Part shown: piece after piece, positions 12,139 through 23,103 of the stretch
Position numbering within the stretch: the stretch's first letter is position 1
Layout of the letters: each line of letters opens with the position of its first letter
Assembly: GCA_029706075.1 (NCBI GenBank)
Contig: JAINUG010000055.1
Coordinates: 3,845,399-3,909,398, forward strand
Length of the DNA stretch: 64,000 nucleotides
Reading direction: 5' to 3'
DNA from: Aldrovandia affinis
Taxonomy: Eukaryota; Chordata; Actinopteri; Notacanthiformes; Halosauridae
The notes under the pieces: model-generated
Told to the model about the DNA's origin: nothing
The model's input: the letters and a program-made list of their open reading frames with translations, nothing else
Database searches by the model: none
Position numbers and translations under genes: made by a program

Positions 12139-12331
12139 ACATTTACATTTACATTTAACATTTTAAGCATTTAGCAGATGCTCTTATCCAGAGCGACTTA
12201 CAAGATGTGCATATATACATGGTAAGAACAATCATAGTACGCGCAAGAGATCAGTCCAGTAATACAGTGATAGACATCATTGCAGGTAGCTGCGTACCAT
12301 ACCTGTAACACTGGGAAGGAAAAGATTAGTT
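12139..12331 (-). mobile_element. L2-type LINE 3' end, nested in the larger LINE
   Basis: The left edge carries the L2 tail in reverse (AGCAGATGCTCTTATCCAGAG), then the family-specific 3' UTR through 'cctgtaacactgggaaggaa'. The same 3' UTR occurs at 23104, 29341, 50190 and 56748. A short TTTACT motif occurs on both sides and may be a target duplication. Severely 5'-truncated, non-coding. Confidence 0.85.
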
Positions 12332-12347
12332 TACTGATAAGATTGAG

Positions 12348-13757
12348 ATGATCAGAGAACAAATTATGAAAATGACTCCGATATCTAGTACTCCAACTCT
12401 TGAGATGGCACAGGGCTATCAGGAACAGGGTTGCGTAGAGACCCTTGAGTTTTTTGCTCCCTTGGATCTGGACAAATTTACTAAACTGGTTATGTCTTCC
12501 AAATCATCTACATGTCTGTTAGACCCCATACCAACACAGCTTATTAAAGAGCTTTTGCCTGTGCTAGGCCAGCCCATGTTATATATTATAAATATATAAG
12601 AATCCATATTATTGGGTTGCGTACCCAAGTCTTTAAAAGTGGTAGTAATCAAGCCTCTTCTAAAGAAACCAAATCTTGATCCTGATAATCTGAAGAATTG
12701 TAGGCCCATTTCAAATCTTCCCTTTTTGTCAAAAATGTTAGAGAAATCTGTTGCTCAACAATGAACTGGTTTCCTAAAAACAAATCTGTATGAAATACTA
12801 CAATCAGGTTTTTGGCCAAACCATAGCACTGAAACGGCACTTGTTAAAGGTGTGAATGACTTACTGTTAGCATCTGATTCTGGTTGTGTTTCTATTCTAG
12901 TGCTCCTTGACATAAGTGCTGCTTTTGACACTATTGACCACCAAATTCTCCTTTACAGGCTAGAAAACCTGGTTAGTTTGTGTGGACAGGCACTCTCATG
13001 GTTTATATTATACCTATCAGACAGGTTTCAATTGATGCAATTAGATCAAGAGTTATCTGACTACTCTCAGGTTAAATATGATATTCCACAAGGCTCAGTG
13101 CTGGGACAATTACTGTTCTCATTATACTTGCTACCACTGGGTAATGTTATTTGTAAACATGGTGTGAATTGCCATTGCAATGCAGATGATACACAGCTGT
13201 ACATATCAATGAAACCAGGTGAAATACTTCAACTCACTCAGTTAGAGGCTTGTATCTCTGATATAAAGAATTGTATGACAGTAAACTTCCTGCTTTTGAA
13301 TTTGGATAAAACAGAGATGATGGTCTTAAGCAGTTAAATGCAGGTGATTGCCTGGTTGCATCAAATCTGACGGTCAAGAACGTTGGTTATATTATTGATC
13401 AGGATCTTACGTGTGACGCTGATATAAAACAAAACTTCCAGAGTGGCTTTTTTCACCTAAGAAACAGCTGAAATTAGGCACTTTCAGAGGATTAGAGGAT
13501 GCAAAAATGTTGATGCATGCTTTTGTCGCATCGAGGCTAGACTATTGTTATGCCTTACTATCTGGCTGCTCTAGTAGCTCTCCTAAAAGTCTTCAACTAG
13601 TACAGAATACAGCGGCACGTATTTTGACTAGAAGTAAGAAGTATGAGCACATTACTCCTGTGTTAGCATCACTACATTGGCTTCCTGTTAAATATCGGGT
13701 TGATTATAAAGCACTGCTGCTAACTTTTAAAGCAGTGCATGGACTTGCACCTATATA
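12348..13757 (+). pseudogene. LINE ORF2 reverse transcriptase domain, decayed
   Basis: RNA-dependent DNA polymerase of the LINE. Conserved blocks appear in order: S-S-K-S-S-T-C-L-L-D-P-I-P-T (about 12500), R-P-I-S-N-L-P-F-L-S-K (about 12700), F-D-T-I-D-H (about 12925), I-P-Q-G-S-V-L-G (about 13083), the catalytic A-D-D-T-Q-L-Y (about 13182), then L-D-Y-C-Y-A-L-L-S-G and L-H-W-L-P-V near 13540-13690. Stops at 12597 and 12762 and a shift after 13337 break the frame. The C-terminal end is displaced to 14519-14629 by a nested insertion. Confidence 0.93.
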
Positions 13758-13758
13758 G

Positions 13759-14478
13759 TGTCTTATGGAGTGAGACACTTTCCATACTGTCACCTCCTCA
13801 ACGTGTCACCACCACTGTTGGGCTGGTTATCTTTGATCAGGTGTGGATGGTTTGGAACTCCCTCATGGCTGCATGTGTTCTCTGTCCCTCTCCTAATAGG
13901 TATGCTGTCATAGCTTACACCTGTCGGGGCTATCTGTATATTTCCTGTGCTTGTGCTCCCCTGCTCTCACATAATGCTACTGGATATAGTACTGCTTTGT
14001 TTCTGACTCCATGTTCTCTTCTCTGCCTTGGCCTCAGCCCTAGATCCTGCGAGAAGTGTGAGCTGTCCACATCAACCCTCGCCCATTAACAAATTCCAGA
14101 CCGGTCCTCCCACGCCTACCCCAGTCCCTGGATCTGGACCCCCTTCATGTGGTTTAGCTCCCCCACCCACTGACTACCTAACTCAGGAGGTACAAAGTCA
14201 GCCAGCCCTGAGTCACCTTTGGACTGAATGTCTTTTTTGGACACACCCTGTGCCAGCCAGAAGAGGATAGGCTCCACTCCCCTTTAGTCTGGTTCCTCCC
14301 AAGGTTTCTCCCTATCAAGGGAGTTTTTCCTTGCCACTGTCACCTCAGACTTGCTTTTGGGGGGGTCTTTGGGTTCCCCTTTGGGTTCCCTTTTGTTAAA
14401 CGTTTTGTTAAACGTTTTGTGACAATGCATTTGTGAAAAGCACTATACAAATACATTTGATTTGATTTGATTTGATTT
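13759..14478 (+). mobile_element. LINE 3' UTR insertion with (TTTGA)n tail
   Basis: A second, related LINE end inserted into the RT frame. It has no coding part, carries 'aaggtttctccctatcaagg' and 'tgacaatgcatttgtgaaaa', and ends in ATTTG/TTTGA repeats. A 5-bp TATAG flanks it (13754-13758 and 14479-14483). The same 3' UTR occurs in reverse at 58127-58455. Outer and inner LINEs differ in tail repeat (TTGA versus TTTGA), so they are different subfamilies. Confidence 0.85.
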
Positions 14479-14518
14479 TATAGAGTTCCAGACACAGTTC
14501 CAGGCAATATATATATAG

Positions 14519-14629
14519 AGCTCCTTTACTGTGGAACAGTCTACCCATCTCTGTGAAGGAGTCAGACACGGTCTCAATTTTCAAGTCTAGGTTAAAAACG
14601 CATCTCTTTAGTCTCTCTTATAGTCATTA
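14519..14629 (+). pseudogene. Displaced C-terminus of the LINE reverse transcriptase ORF
   Basis: The frame reads A-P-L-L-W-N-S-L-P-I-S-V-K, then I-F-K-S-R-L-K-T-H-L-F-S, ending at TAG 14627-14629. This is the standard C-terminus of CR1/L2-type ORF2. It would follow directly on the RT frame ending at 13757 if the 720-bp insertion were absent. Confidence 0.88.
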
Positions 14630-15329
14630 GGTGCAGATGTGGAGGGGTAGCAATAGAGCCTTCTGGTGCAATGAGCTATCCTTACTGTCACCAATCATAA
14701 GTGATGATCCGCCCTATCAGGACTGCTGATGATGTGGTGGGATGGTCTCTGAGTGCCCTCATGGCTGCGTGCTCCTGTGCCACTCACCTAATTAGTTATG
14801 CTGCCCTAGATTACTTCTGCTGGTGCAAAAGTGTTATCACTACTCTTCCCCTGATCCGGCGTGATATTTATCATAGTCATAATTGCACCTTTCCTCTTTT
14901 TCTCCCGGCCGTGGGCACCTGCCCGGAGCTCACCTGCCCCAGAGTCAACCCCCACCCCTGCCATGTGTTAGCCGGATGCCGCTGGCCCAGACCCTAGCTG
15001 CTGGTTCCATCCCGCCCTGCCCTGGTATCTGGAGGGATGAGGTCCACCCCACTCCTACACTTAGAATGCCCTTCCAGTGGTCTGTTAAGCCGCATGAGCC
15101 TCAAGGACTATTTGTGTTGTTTTTCTGTATCCCACAATTTTCCAGGAGTTCATCTCGACCGCCTTTTAAGGGGTCAGGAATAATTTTCCAGTTTCCTACA
15201 TTGGCTCCAATGGTTTTCTGGTTTTTTGATTCCTCTGAAAATGCCAATTGTGAAGCGCTGTGTGACAACCTGTTTGTAAATGGCGCTATACAAAAATAAA
15301 AATTGATTGATTGATTGATTGATTGAATA

Positions 15330-15424
15330 TATGCCAAGGCGTATTAAAGCGGTTCTGGTGGCTTGTGGCGGCCCAATGCCCTGTTAAGACACTTTATGTT
15401 GGTGTTTCCTTTATTTTGGCAGAG
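15330..15424 (+). mobile_element. Family-B Tc1/mariner-type element, right part (after LINE)
   Basis: 'aaggcgtattaaagcggttc' through 'gtttcctttattttggcag' is the 3' end of the family-B element, matching the intact right end at 55560-55672. It completes the piece at 9870-10120. Confidence 0.85.
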
Positions 15425-15629
15425 CAGACCGTTACTCTGATAAACATTGCTAAATGGGTGGAAAGCTCATTCATTTTTATTATTCATGAGTCATGTTGTA
15501 ATCATTAATCCTTCACTGGGCATGTGTGAATGCACAGAGCTGCGTAATAAGTGTGTATTTTTCCACAGAGGGAAGTGCCCATCTAAAGAGCTCTATGAAC
15601 CATGTGGTCCTAAGAGCTCTGCAGACAGA

Positions 15630-15670
<41 letters not shown>

Positions 15671-16892
15671 ATAGCTGATTCTTGATCAGGGGAGGTGTGC
15701 ATTCACACGGTAGAGGAAACCCTTGGTTATTAAACATGATGTATTGATGTAACTAATTATCAAACATGAAATCTATGATTTTCTCAAAACAACACATCTA
15801 CACATATTTCAGATTCACATCTTATTTTCCAGCTATGCTTGACTTGCTGATTGCACATTATTTCATTACCGCCTGCTAGAATTAACGGGAGTTTGATTAT
15901 GGCAGTGGCAATCAAGAAAATAAATAATCATAAAAAAACACCTCTGATATGTGTAAGAAACATTATGTATCAGCCAGTGCCATTCTATCAGTAGAATAAT
16001 AACTGTTTCCTTCATCAAGGTTAATTATTATAACATTGTAAATCATTGTTATGACCATTGTTGTACCTTTTTAATCCATCGCTAAATACTGTATAAACAT
16101 CTACAGTATATTAACTCAACAATCATGCAATTTCCTACTACTTCCATGATAACATTCCCCCACCTCACCTCACCATAATCATGGTGCTACCTTGTCTTTA
16201 TTGGGTGTAATGAAGGGTACATTGGATCCCTGACACTTCATTTTGTGAATTTTCATTGATTTATCTTTACCCATATAGTGAAAACATAATGTCACCCACA
16301 GAGTGTCATTACCCTTTTGAAATCTCTCTGAGGAGCTTTCCACCCAATCTCTCTCTGTTTAGCCTGATTAGAATAGATTCATAAATGAATGAACTAATTG
16401 GCAGATTGACAGCAATACAGACAGATTGATAGATTGGTCGAGTGATACATGAATTCAATATACTATGTAACTAAAATGTTCCAGGTCTACTGTAATGTAA
16501 AAATAAAAGTTTGGACTTTTTGAGCAATAGACTTATTATTCACTAATTGCTTAATTGTAAAATTAGTTGCAGCATAAATTAATTAATAAACTTAATTGCA
16601 CACTGATGAAGGCCTAGTTGCTGAAATGTTTGTGTTTTCTGCTCCTCTGTGCCTAAACGGATTACAATTACTGCAAATAACTTTTTGAGTCTTTTCTGAG
16701 TGCGAACCATCCTCTCAATTTTTGCAATTATTCTATTTTGGTTATACGCACCTAACCTGCCTAATAAGACGTCAGACCGGTTGAGTGCAATGGTATACAC
16801 CCTTCTTTGACTTTTTGAACAAGGAAGGATTTTTTTTTTACCACACTGATGATATATACAGTATATATACCGTATACCAATTGTGTATTCAT
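15425..16892. other. Unique AT-rich sequence with one microsatellite
   Basis: No supported gene. A (CA)18 tract sits at 15631-15666. The rest is AT-rich without a recognised family. Confidence 0.4.
15631..15666. repeat. (CA)n microsatellite
   Basis: Eighteen uninterrupted AC units. Confidence 0.97.
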
Positions 16893-17085
16893 TCCTTTGG
16901 CAAGTAGCCGTGGTATAAGTGGGATAATGTACTGTCGACCAGTCGGTTGTTGAAAGTAACGGCTCTTCAGGGTGATAAGACCCCTCTGCTTCGTGTCAGG
17001 ATTGCATCACCCCGTGCTTTTATTTTCAACAACCGACTTGTCCGCAGTACATTATCCCTTACTTATTCCATGTAATGACGTATTC
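16893..17085. mobile_element. Palindromic MITE-like element
   Basis: Inverted arms of about 50 bp: GTGGTATAAGTGGGATAATG and 'cagtcggttgttgaaag' on the left pair with 'ttcaacaaccgac' and 'cagtacattatcccttactt' on the right. The inner part has a second foldback around 'ccctctgcttcgtgtcagg'. The left terminal block recurs in reverse at about 21965-21990. Superfamily not determined. Confidence 0.7.
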
Positions 17086-18447
17086 GGATATCTACAGCGG
17101 AGCTCTCTACCTCAGCTGAGAACTACTTCTGAGAGTTTTACACCCAGATAATTTTTGTTGTTGTTGTTGTTGTTGTAGATCAATTCTTCATTCTGATTTC
17201 ATAGACATTAACTTAAGAGCATAAATCACATTACGGATGCTTTTTCAAGGTTGCTCTCGCGGGAGAGTCTCTTAATTCACAGGGTTGCTGTTCTCATTAA
17301 AGCAGCATGGTATAATGTTTTAAAGTTTTTTTTTAACAAAGGTTATGGAACATTAACGGAGGCAAGCTCGTTAACCGCCTTGTCCACACAACATTATCAC
17401 TTATGTATTTGCTATTTATTATGTTTAGTACATGTTTAATGCTTAGAATGCTTAGGACCTTGGCACATGCAGTATAATGAATCATAATATTATGATCATA
17501 CAGTATTAGTAAACTAAACATATTTGGATGTAGGCAGTGAAGAGTGGGTATGAAAAGTATTTACCCCCATTGGACCAAGTATTAAGTCAAGGGAGGTGGA
17601 ATCAATTATTGTCTGTTTTTTTAAATTTGTAATTAATTAAGACATTTTTTCATTTATTATTATTATTTATTTTAATCCATTATAGTATTTTGTGTTGATC
17701 AGTGCCAAGTAATCTCCCAATTAAGTCAATTTTGTCACTTGTAATACAAATGTCTAATTTTATTAATGCACATATATACATATGCTGTATATATAGTCTT
17801 GAATGATTGTTAATTTTGCCCCCTGTAATAACAGTGTGATAATGCATACTCATCTAAGGTCACAAAAGAGGGGGACCTGCTGTGGCTCTATAATCATTCA
17901 TCACCAATCCCCGAGGTGTCAGAACTCTTTACTACTAACACAGTAAGCGGTTGAGACGGTGAGCAAGCGGGGATATGATTTTCCATTATTTAACAAAACA
18001 AATAACTGTCGAGCATTCATAAGCATGCAGCGCACTGGTGTGATATTAAATGTGTCATCAGAAACGCCTGCTGATTATTAGCATTACCGAGGTACGCTGG
18101 ACGAGCCGTTACGCACAGTAGGGCCTCGTTGGGATCTGATGGGAATGGCTGTTTTTGTGGAGAGAGTGGAGATACTTTCCACAACGCAAGAAGATCAGGC
18201 AAATCCTGTCAGCTTTAATTCGCCTGCTAGGCACGGGGACAAACAGAGAGGGGAATACACTTGGGTTTGTATTGTGGTATAGTGTATAACAATTTATTCT
18301 GTTAACATTCTACACTCTACCTGGTTAGAATATTATTTTAAATACCTTGAGATTCCAGTAAAATTCCTGCAGATTACTGACAATTTGAAAACAATCATAT
18401 ATTTTCACCAGTATTCAGTGCAATAATCTTTCATATGATATGTAGAG
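17086..18447. other. Unique sequence, (TTG)n at 17157-17177
   Basis: No supported gene. A short TTG microsatellite is at 17157-17177. 17860-18240 is non-repetitive and of higher complexity, but nothing can be assigned to it. Confidence 0.4.
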
Positions 18448-18707
18448 GTAACTGCCTAAGTAAAGCCATCACTTTATGCACATCTTGTTAGTCGCTCTGG
18501 ATAAGAGCATCTGCTAAATGCCAAAAGGTAAATGTAATGTAAATACACATGAGTAAATGAGGGGTCCTTCAAATGGGTGCAGTATCGAGAGTGTCCATCG
18601 GGGGACAATGGCAGATAGGCCTGGTCCTCTCCGAGTTTCTCCTAGCCTGGGCCAGGGTTGTTTGAGTGCCCTCCCCCACGTTACCTTTATTTTGGCAGTC
18701 ACCTTTA
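18448..18707 (+). mobile_element. Family-B MITE with an L2 tail inserted in its left end
   Basis: The left end reads GGTAACTGCCTAAGTAAAG and resumes after the insertion as 'cacatgagtaaatgagg'. The right end is 'ttacctttattttggcag'. Between is about 160 bp without transposase motifs. The 75-bp insertion at 18470-18545 is an L2 3' end. Confidence 0.75.
18470..18545 (+). mobile_element. L2-type LINE 3' tail
   Basis: 'tatgcacatcttgttagtcg', then CTCTGGATAAGAGCATCTGC and a degenerate TGTAA end. Plus-strand copy, only about 75 bp. Confidence 0.8.
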
Positions 18708-19158
18708 CATGTTCAGCTGAAAATTCAAAGGGAGTGTTTTCAACTTTTTTTTCTTTCACCAGCATCTAAAGGGTTAAAGTATTTTGAGTGTGCATTTGAG
18801 CCAGGACTGGGTTTCCAATGCCCAATGGCAGAATGTCCTCAGACAGTGATCCCTCCAACATTTGGTCCCCAGCCCAGTTTCCTTTCCTCTCTGGGGAAAT
18901 ATGCTTAATATAGCCAAAATCCCAGCTCCCATATTTCCATGGGGTGTGTGTGGGAATGAGGCCATTCAGTGTTTATTATTTTTTATTTTGTTATTCATAA
19001 CAGCCTGACATCTGCCACCCTCATGAGTTCTGCGATGGCCCTATATATACCGCCATGACAGAGGCAAAAATACTGGAAGCCGCATAGCCAAATCTCAAAT
19101 TATGTTTAATACACGCATGAAACTGCTGAGTCAGACTCCAGGATTCAAGACACATCCA
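18708..19158. other. Unique sequence
   Basis: No feature recognised. Confidence 0.4.
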
Positions 19159-19380
19159 GGCGGCAGTGTGGTATAATGGTTAGGGAACTGGGCTTGTAAC
19201 GTTAAGGTTTCAGGTTCAATCCCCAGGTGGGACACTGCCGTTGTACCCTTGAGCAAGGTACTTAACCTGAATTGCTTCAGTTAATATCCAGCTGTATAAA
19301 TGGATTGTAAAGAAATGTCAACTGTAAGTCGCTCTGGATAAGAGCGTCTGCTAAATGCCTGTAATGTAATGTAATGTAAT
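19159..19380 (+). mobile_element. V-SINE, full length
   Basis: A complete tRNA-derived SINE. The head has an A box in GTGTGGTATAATGGTTAGGG and a B box in GGTTTCAGGTTCAATCC. The V-SINE core is CCCTTGAGCAAGGTACTTAA. The L2-type tail AGTCGCTCTGGATAAGAGCG is followed by four TGTAA units. The shared tail lets L2 LINE machinery mobilise it. No clear target duplication was found. Confidence 0.95.
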
Positions 19381-19753
19381 CCTCAGCGCCCAATGTCATA
19401 TAAACCCATCTAAATTACTCAGAAAACAATAGAAGCCACCCATGAGCATAATGGAGGGTTAATTTAAACGTTTCCTCTCTTAAACCTCTTAATCTCTGGT
19501 GTGTGAGTTGTGATTGGCCATCAGGTGGAGACATTTTTTTTAAAGTAGTCTTGTCTTGTACTTGGCCTGTTCTTTTCATACATAACTGCCCATTAAACAA
19601 CACAGAGGGCTGCTGTCAAAAGAAGTAAACTTGAATGAAAACAAATACTGGCCAGCGTCTTGTGGCAAGATGAGGTGCTTGTTTCAACACAACATGGTTT
19701 GCATAACCTTCCATTCTGCTTAACAAACATTTAAATGAGCCTTGCATTCTGCT
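19381..19753. other. Unique sequence
   Basis: No feature recognised. Confidence 0.4.
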
Positions 19754-20015
19754 TACATTGTTTTCATGCACCTCAAACCATTCAGTGACCACTCGTGCCC
19801 TGTGGATGGGACCATTGTCATGTTAGAAGAGACCACTCCCACCAGGATAGAAATGCTTCACCACGAGGATGAAGGTGATCACTCAAAATGGCTTTGTATT
19901 TATTGGCATTTACCTTGCCCTCTAAGGAGTTAAGGAAAATGCACCCCCACACCATAACAGAGACACCAGTATCCCTCATTTACTCAAGTGTTTCCTTTAT
20001 TTTGGCAGTTACCTG
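19754..20015 (-). mobile_element. Family-B Tc1/mariner-type fragment
   Basis: The minus-strand start is at 20015 with the end CAGGTAACTGCCAAAATAAA, then 'ggaaacacttgagtaaatga'. The internal part matches the copy at 43334 (the 'ttcatcctcgtggtgaagca' region). It is truncated at about 19754, before the DPNPIE region. Confidence 0.82.
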
Positions 20016-20397
20016 CATGTTGATTACAACTTATGTGAATATTTCTAAAGGCCCAGGAAGACAAGCGATTGATCTTCTATTCCCCAGCTGTTTAAATCAC
20101 AAGGAGTCTCCTGCATAATGGCGTTGCATTTAGACAACGTGCCTTGCAGAAGAGTGGATGTATCACCTTGCCCTGTCCAGAATATTGACCCTACACGCGT
20201 GTGTTTGTTCGATACAGTGAATGGGGCTGAATTATGGTTCTCTCTCTCTGAAGTGTGTGTCAATGAGGATAAAACATAAATCCAGGACTCTGGAAAAGCA
20301 GATATGATGTGAAAGATTTGTCATTTGTTAGTGCTATTTATCATCTGTAATTGCAAGCCTATATCCAGGCCGTCCACCATCTGTTTGACAATTCAGA
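20016..20397. other. Unique sequence
   Basis: No feature recognised. Confidence 0.4.
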
Positions 20398-20588
20398 CAA
20401 TTCAATTCTTTGGCTGTGGTAGAAAGAGTGCACACATCTGTTGGCCTATTTCAGCATTCTTTCACTTGTAACACATGCACATATATACTATATATATGTG
20501 CATGTGTGCATGTGTTATAAGTGAAAGAATGCTGAAATAGGCCAACAGATGTGTGCACTCTTTCTACCACAGCCAAATAATTGAATTG
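20398..20588. repeat. 191-bp near-perfect palindrome
   Basis: The left arm (from CAATTCAATTCTTTGGCTGT through AACACATGCACATATATA) is repeated as its reverse complement in the right arm, ending at 'ccaaataattgaattg'. I count two single-base differences and one 8-base extra unit (GTGTGCAT) near the centre of the right arm. The spacer is essentially nil. It could form a cruciform. No transposase and no clear target duplication. Confidence 0.95.
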
Positions 20589-20611
20589 TATATATATGTA
20601 TATGTGTATAT

Positions 20612-21751
20612 CAGAGTTTCCGTTATCCGGTAATTGCCGGTTTTTGACCGGGAAAATCTGTTGAAGTCCGACATATTTAAATCTCTCCGGTCATAATGTC
20701 CGGTGAAAATAATTCCCTCTAAGCACAATTTGAATTGTATTAAAACAGGCTCAAATTTAATTTCCACATATCCTTCTATTAAAAATGAATCTTCATTTTT
20801 TTTATGAATGTGTAGGCTATAGGCTAGCCTATGCGATGAACAAAATAATCGTTACATTTGTTTCATTATTGCGTCACTCTGATAAAGCGCGCTCGGATTG
20901 AATGCCGTAGCCTGCCTAACCACCATCAGCGAAATCTATCCCTAGTGGGCCAAACTGGCCAAGGTAGCCTGCTTGATCCCCGTCTCCAGTGTGCCAGCAG
21001 AGAGGGTTCTCTCTGCAGAACCGAATCAAAACAGCGCAGCGAAGTCGCCTTTGGGGAGGACAAGGTCGCAAGGTTTATGCGCATTGCAAGCTGTGGAGAG
21101 ACACTTGGCACCTTTGATTTTAAGTGGGCAGCTGCACGCTTCACTGCTGCGAAAAAGCGTAAGAAGTCAAATCATATGAGCCAGCAATAGGTTATTTTAT
21201 TGTTTGTTTTCAAATAGTTTTTATTCAATTTTATTTTATCTGAGAAAAGGTCTGGAGGTGAACGGAATCAAGTCGGCATCAGCACGCCGGCATCAGCACG
21301 CCCGTAATTAAAATGTTATAAGCCAGATAGGCCTACATGTAGGCTAACTTTTTGTTTGTTTGCAAATCGTTTTTATTCTGTTTTATTTTATCTGAGAATA
21401 TGTAGGCCTAAAGCTGAAGGAAATTCTTTGTGTGTACGTGTTGCCCCAACGAACGTAGGCTAGCGTAATATTTATTTATTTATTTTTAAAATAGCGTTAT
21501 GCACGTGAGTCTATTGACGGACTTATTTTATTTGGAATATAATGTATAAGCAAAAAGTAGCCTACTTTTCAATAAAAATATTATAAATCGACATGCCTTG
21601 ATGATGTCATTCTTTATATAGCCTGCCTATCAATTGTTTTTAAGCTCAATAAACACAGATAATATTTGACCGAATTTCTCCGATTTGTCCGGGACATTGA
21701 AATCTTCCAGGACACGTGGACCGGCACCAATTTTTTCTAACGGAAACTCTG
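20612..21751 (+). mobile_element. hAT element, 1.14 kb, deleted, with intact ends
   Basis: The perfect 14-bp inverted ends CAGAGTTTCCGTTA / TAACGGAAACTCTG are flanked by an exact 8-bp duplication GTGTATAT (20604-20611 and 21752-21759). A remnant of the hAT dimerisation domain is inside. Most of the transposase, including the BED finger and DDE regions, is missing, so it is a non-autonomous deletion derivative. It sits between a palindrome and a (TG)n tract. Confidence 0.96.
20955..21190 (+). pseudogene. hAT transposase C-terminal dimerisation domain remnant
   Basis: hAT transposases end in a conserved dimerisation region. Here P-V-S-S-V-P-A-E-R-V-L-S (about 20975-21010) matches it. The frame then shifts and continues as G-E-D-K-V-A-R-F-M-R-I-A-S-C-G and on to a K-K-R-K-K end, stop at 21188-21190. 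No start and no catalytic part remain. The basic C-terminal end resembles a nuclear signal. Confidence 0.85.
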
Positions 21752-21778
21752 GTGTATATACTGTATATATATATACTG

Positions 21779-21784
<6 letters not shown>

Positions 21785-21822
<38 letters not shown>
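21785..21822. repeat. (TG)n microsatellite
   Basis: Nineteen uninterrupted TG units, bordered by TATA-rich sequence. Confidence 0.97.
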
Positions 21823-21825
<3 letters not shown>

Positions 21826-21842
21826 ATCAAATGGGCCACAAA

Positions 21843-21990
21843 TGGGCTGTGCAGTTGTAGGAAAATATATCAGGACCAGAACAGTGTGGTGTGGTCCTGA
21901 GGCAAAGCCGAGAGGTTAACCACCCTGAAGTGCTTTATTTTCATACAACTGTACAGCCCGAAGTGTTTTATTCCACTTATACCACGACTG
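21843..21990. mobile_element. Palindromic MITE-like element
   Basis: Left 'gggctgtgcagttgtagg' pairs with right 'catacaactgtacagccc'. The flanking right piece 'ccacttataccacg' is the reverse of the end block of the MITE at 16893-17085, suggesting one family. No coding. Confidence 0.65.
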
Positions 21991-23103
21991 CTGGCAAGAA
22001 AAAATAATAAACACTCAAATACAATTAAACAATTTTGTTGCAGATTTATGTTGTTGTTGTTAACTTGTTGCTTGCGTTTTTGCCATTACCTTCAGCTGTG
22101 AATCGAATGTTTAATTGAAATAGAATGTTGACGGGCTTGTGTATTGATTTGGAACCGTGATGAGGCCAATTTTACCGGAACTACTTCATAGTCGTGCATT
22201 ATTGTGTTTCTCCATGCGGTTTACTGGAAATAATCAACACCCTCTCGACCAATCTGAATTGAGTATTTACCCATGATGCTAAGAATTGTAGTGATTAAAA
22301 GCACTCAGACAAAAGTATCATAATATTGGAACAGGTGCAGCTTGGGGAGGGTGTAATTATACAATAATTATTTATTGATGTAACCCAGGCATGCTGTGTG
22401 TCAGGGTGGAAGAGGCAAAAGGGCCATTATGTTCATTATCGCATCCATGATGGATGCGTGCATTTAGCGTTATTAATCATCCCTGAGCAAACGTGTCTGC
22501 GTGCTCTCCATCGCAAGGGTCCTTGGGAGGAGCTCGACTGCAGCACTTCCTGGTGTGGACGCGGCGTTCATGGCGTGTACCACCCCGCCTCTTCCAGGGC
22601 GTCTTTGGCACTCGGGTTTTTATAATTGATCGGAGGAGTAACTCCTGTTACCTGTCATTACTTTGGTGGATTTATTGCCCCTCTGGTGCCTGGGGGGGGC
22701 CTGATCGTATTGTGTAATTAAATTTAATTGACGGACTGGACTGAACTTCATTGAGTGACTACTAACACCTTGAACTGGTGGCAGGGGCGTCATGCAGCAA
22801 AACATCTTGAGGGGGTAAACTTTGATTATACTCCTATCCCAGCTGTACATTTATCCTAGTGTCCTATATGACACACCGGTTATCAGTTATAGATAGTGAA
22901 AATATGTTTCTAACAGAACCGCCAGAACCCTTAATTTATGTGTGGAAAAAGTGAAGGTACTTTACTTTCCGAATGCACTGTACATACACACACACCAAAG
23001 CCCTCCAAGTCCCTGAATCCATCACTGAATGTGTTGTTCCACAAACTGCACAGGGAGAACTAAAAGCAGCTTCTGTCATTTAGCTATATTCAATTTACAA
23101 GTT
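21991..23103. other. Unique sequence; Tc1 end fragment at 22935-22981
   Basis: No supported gene. 22935-22981 ('gtgtggaaaaagtgaaggta' to 'cgaatgcactgta') is an isolated Tc1-type inverted-repeat end like that at 4077-4138. 22390-22650 is higher-complexity and repeat-free. Confidence 0.45.

Larger units (their letters stand above)
10121..15329 (+). mobile_element. CR1/L2-superfamily LINE, 5.2 kb, with three nested insertions
   Basis: A 5'-truncated non-LTR retrotransposon: ORF1 esterase piece, ORF2 endonuclease, reverse transcriptase, C-terminal tail and 3' UTR ending in a (TTGA)n tail at about 15302-15326. It inserted into the family-B element whose halves flank it. About 25 bp of that target appears missing. 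Inside it lie a hAT MITE (10574-10777), an L2 tail (12139-12331) and another LINE tail (13759-14478). Many stops and shifts make it inactive. The exact clade (L2, Rex1, Maui) needs a tree. Confidence 0.9.
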
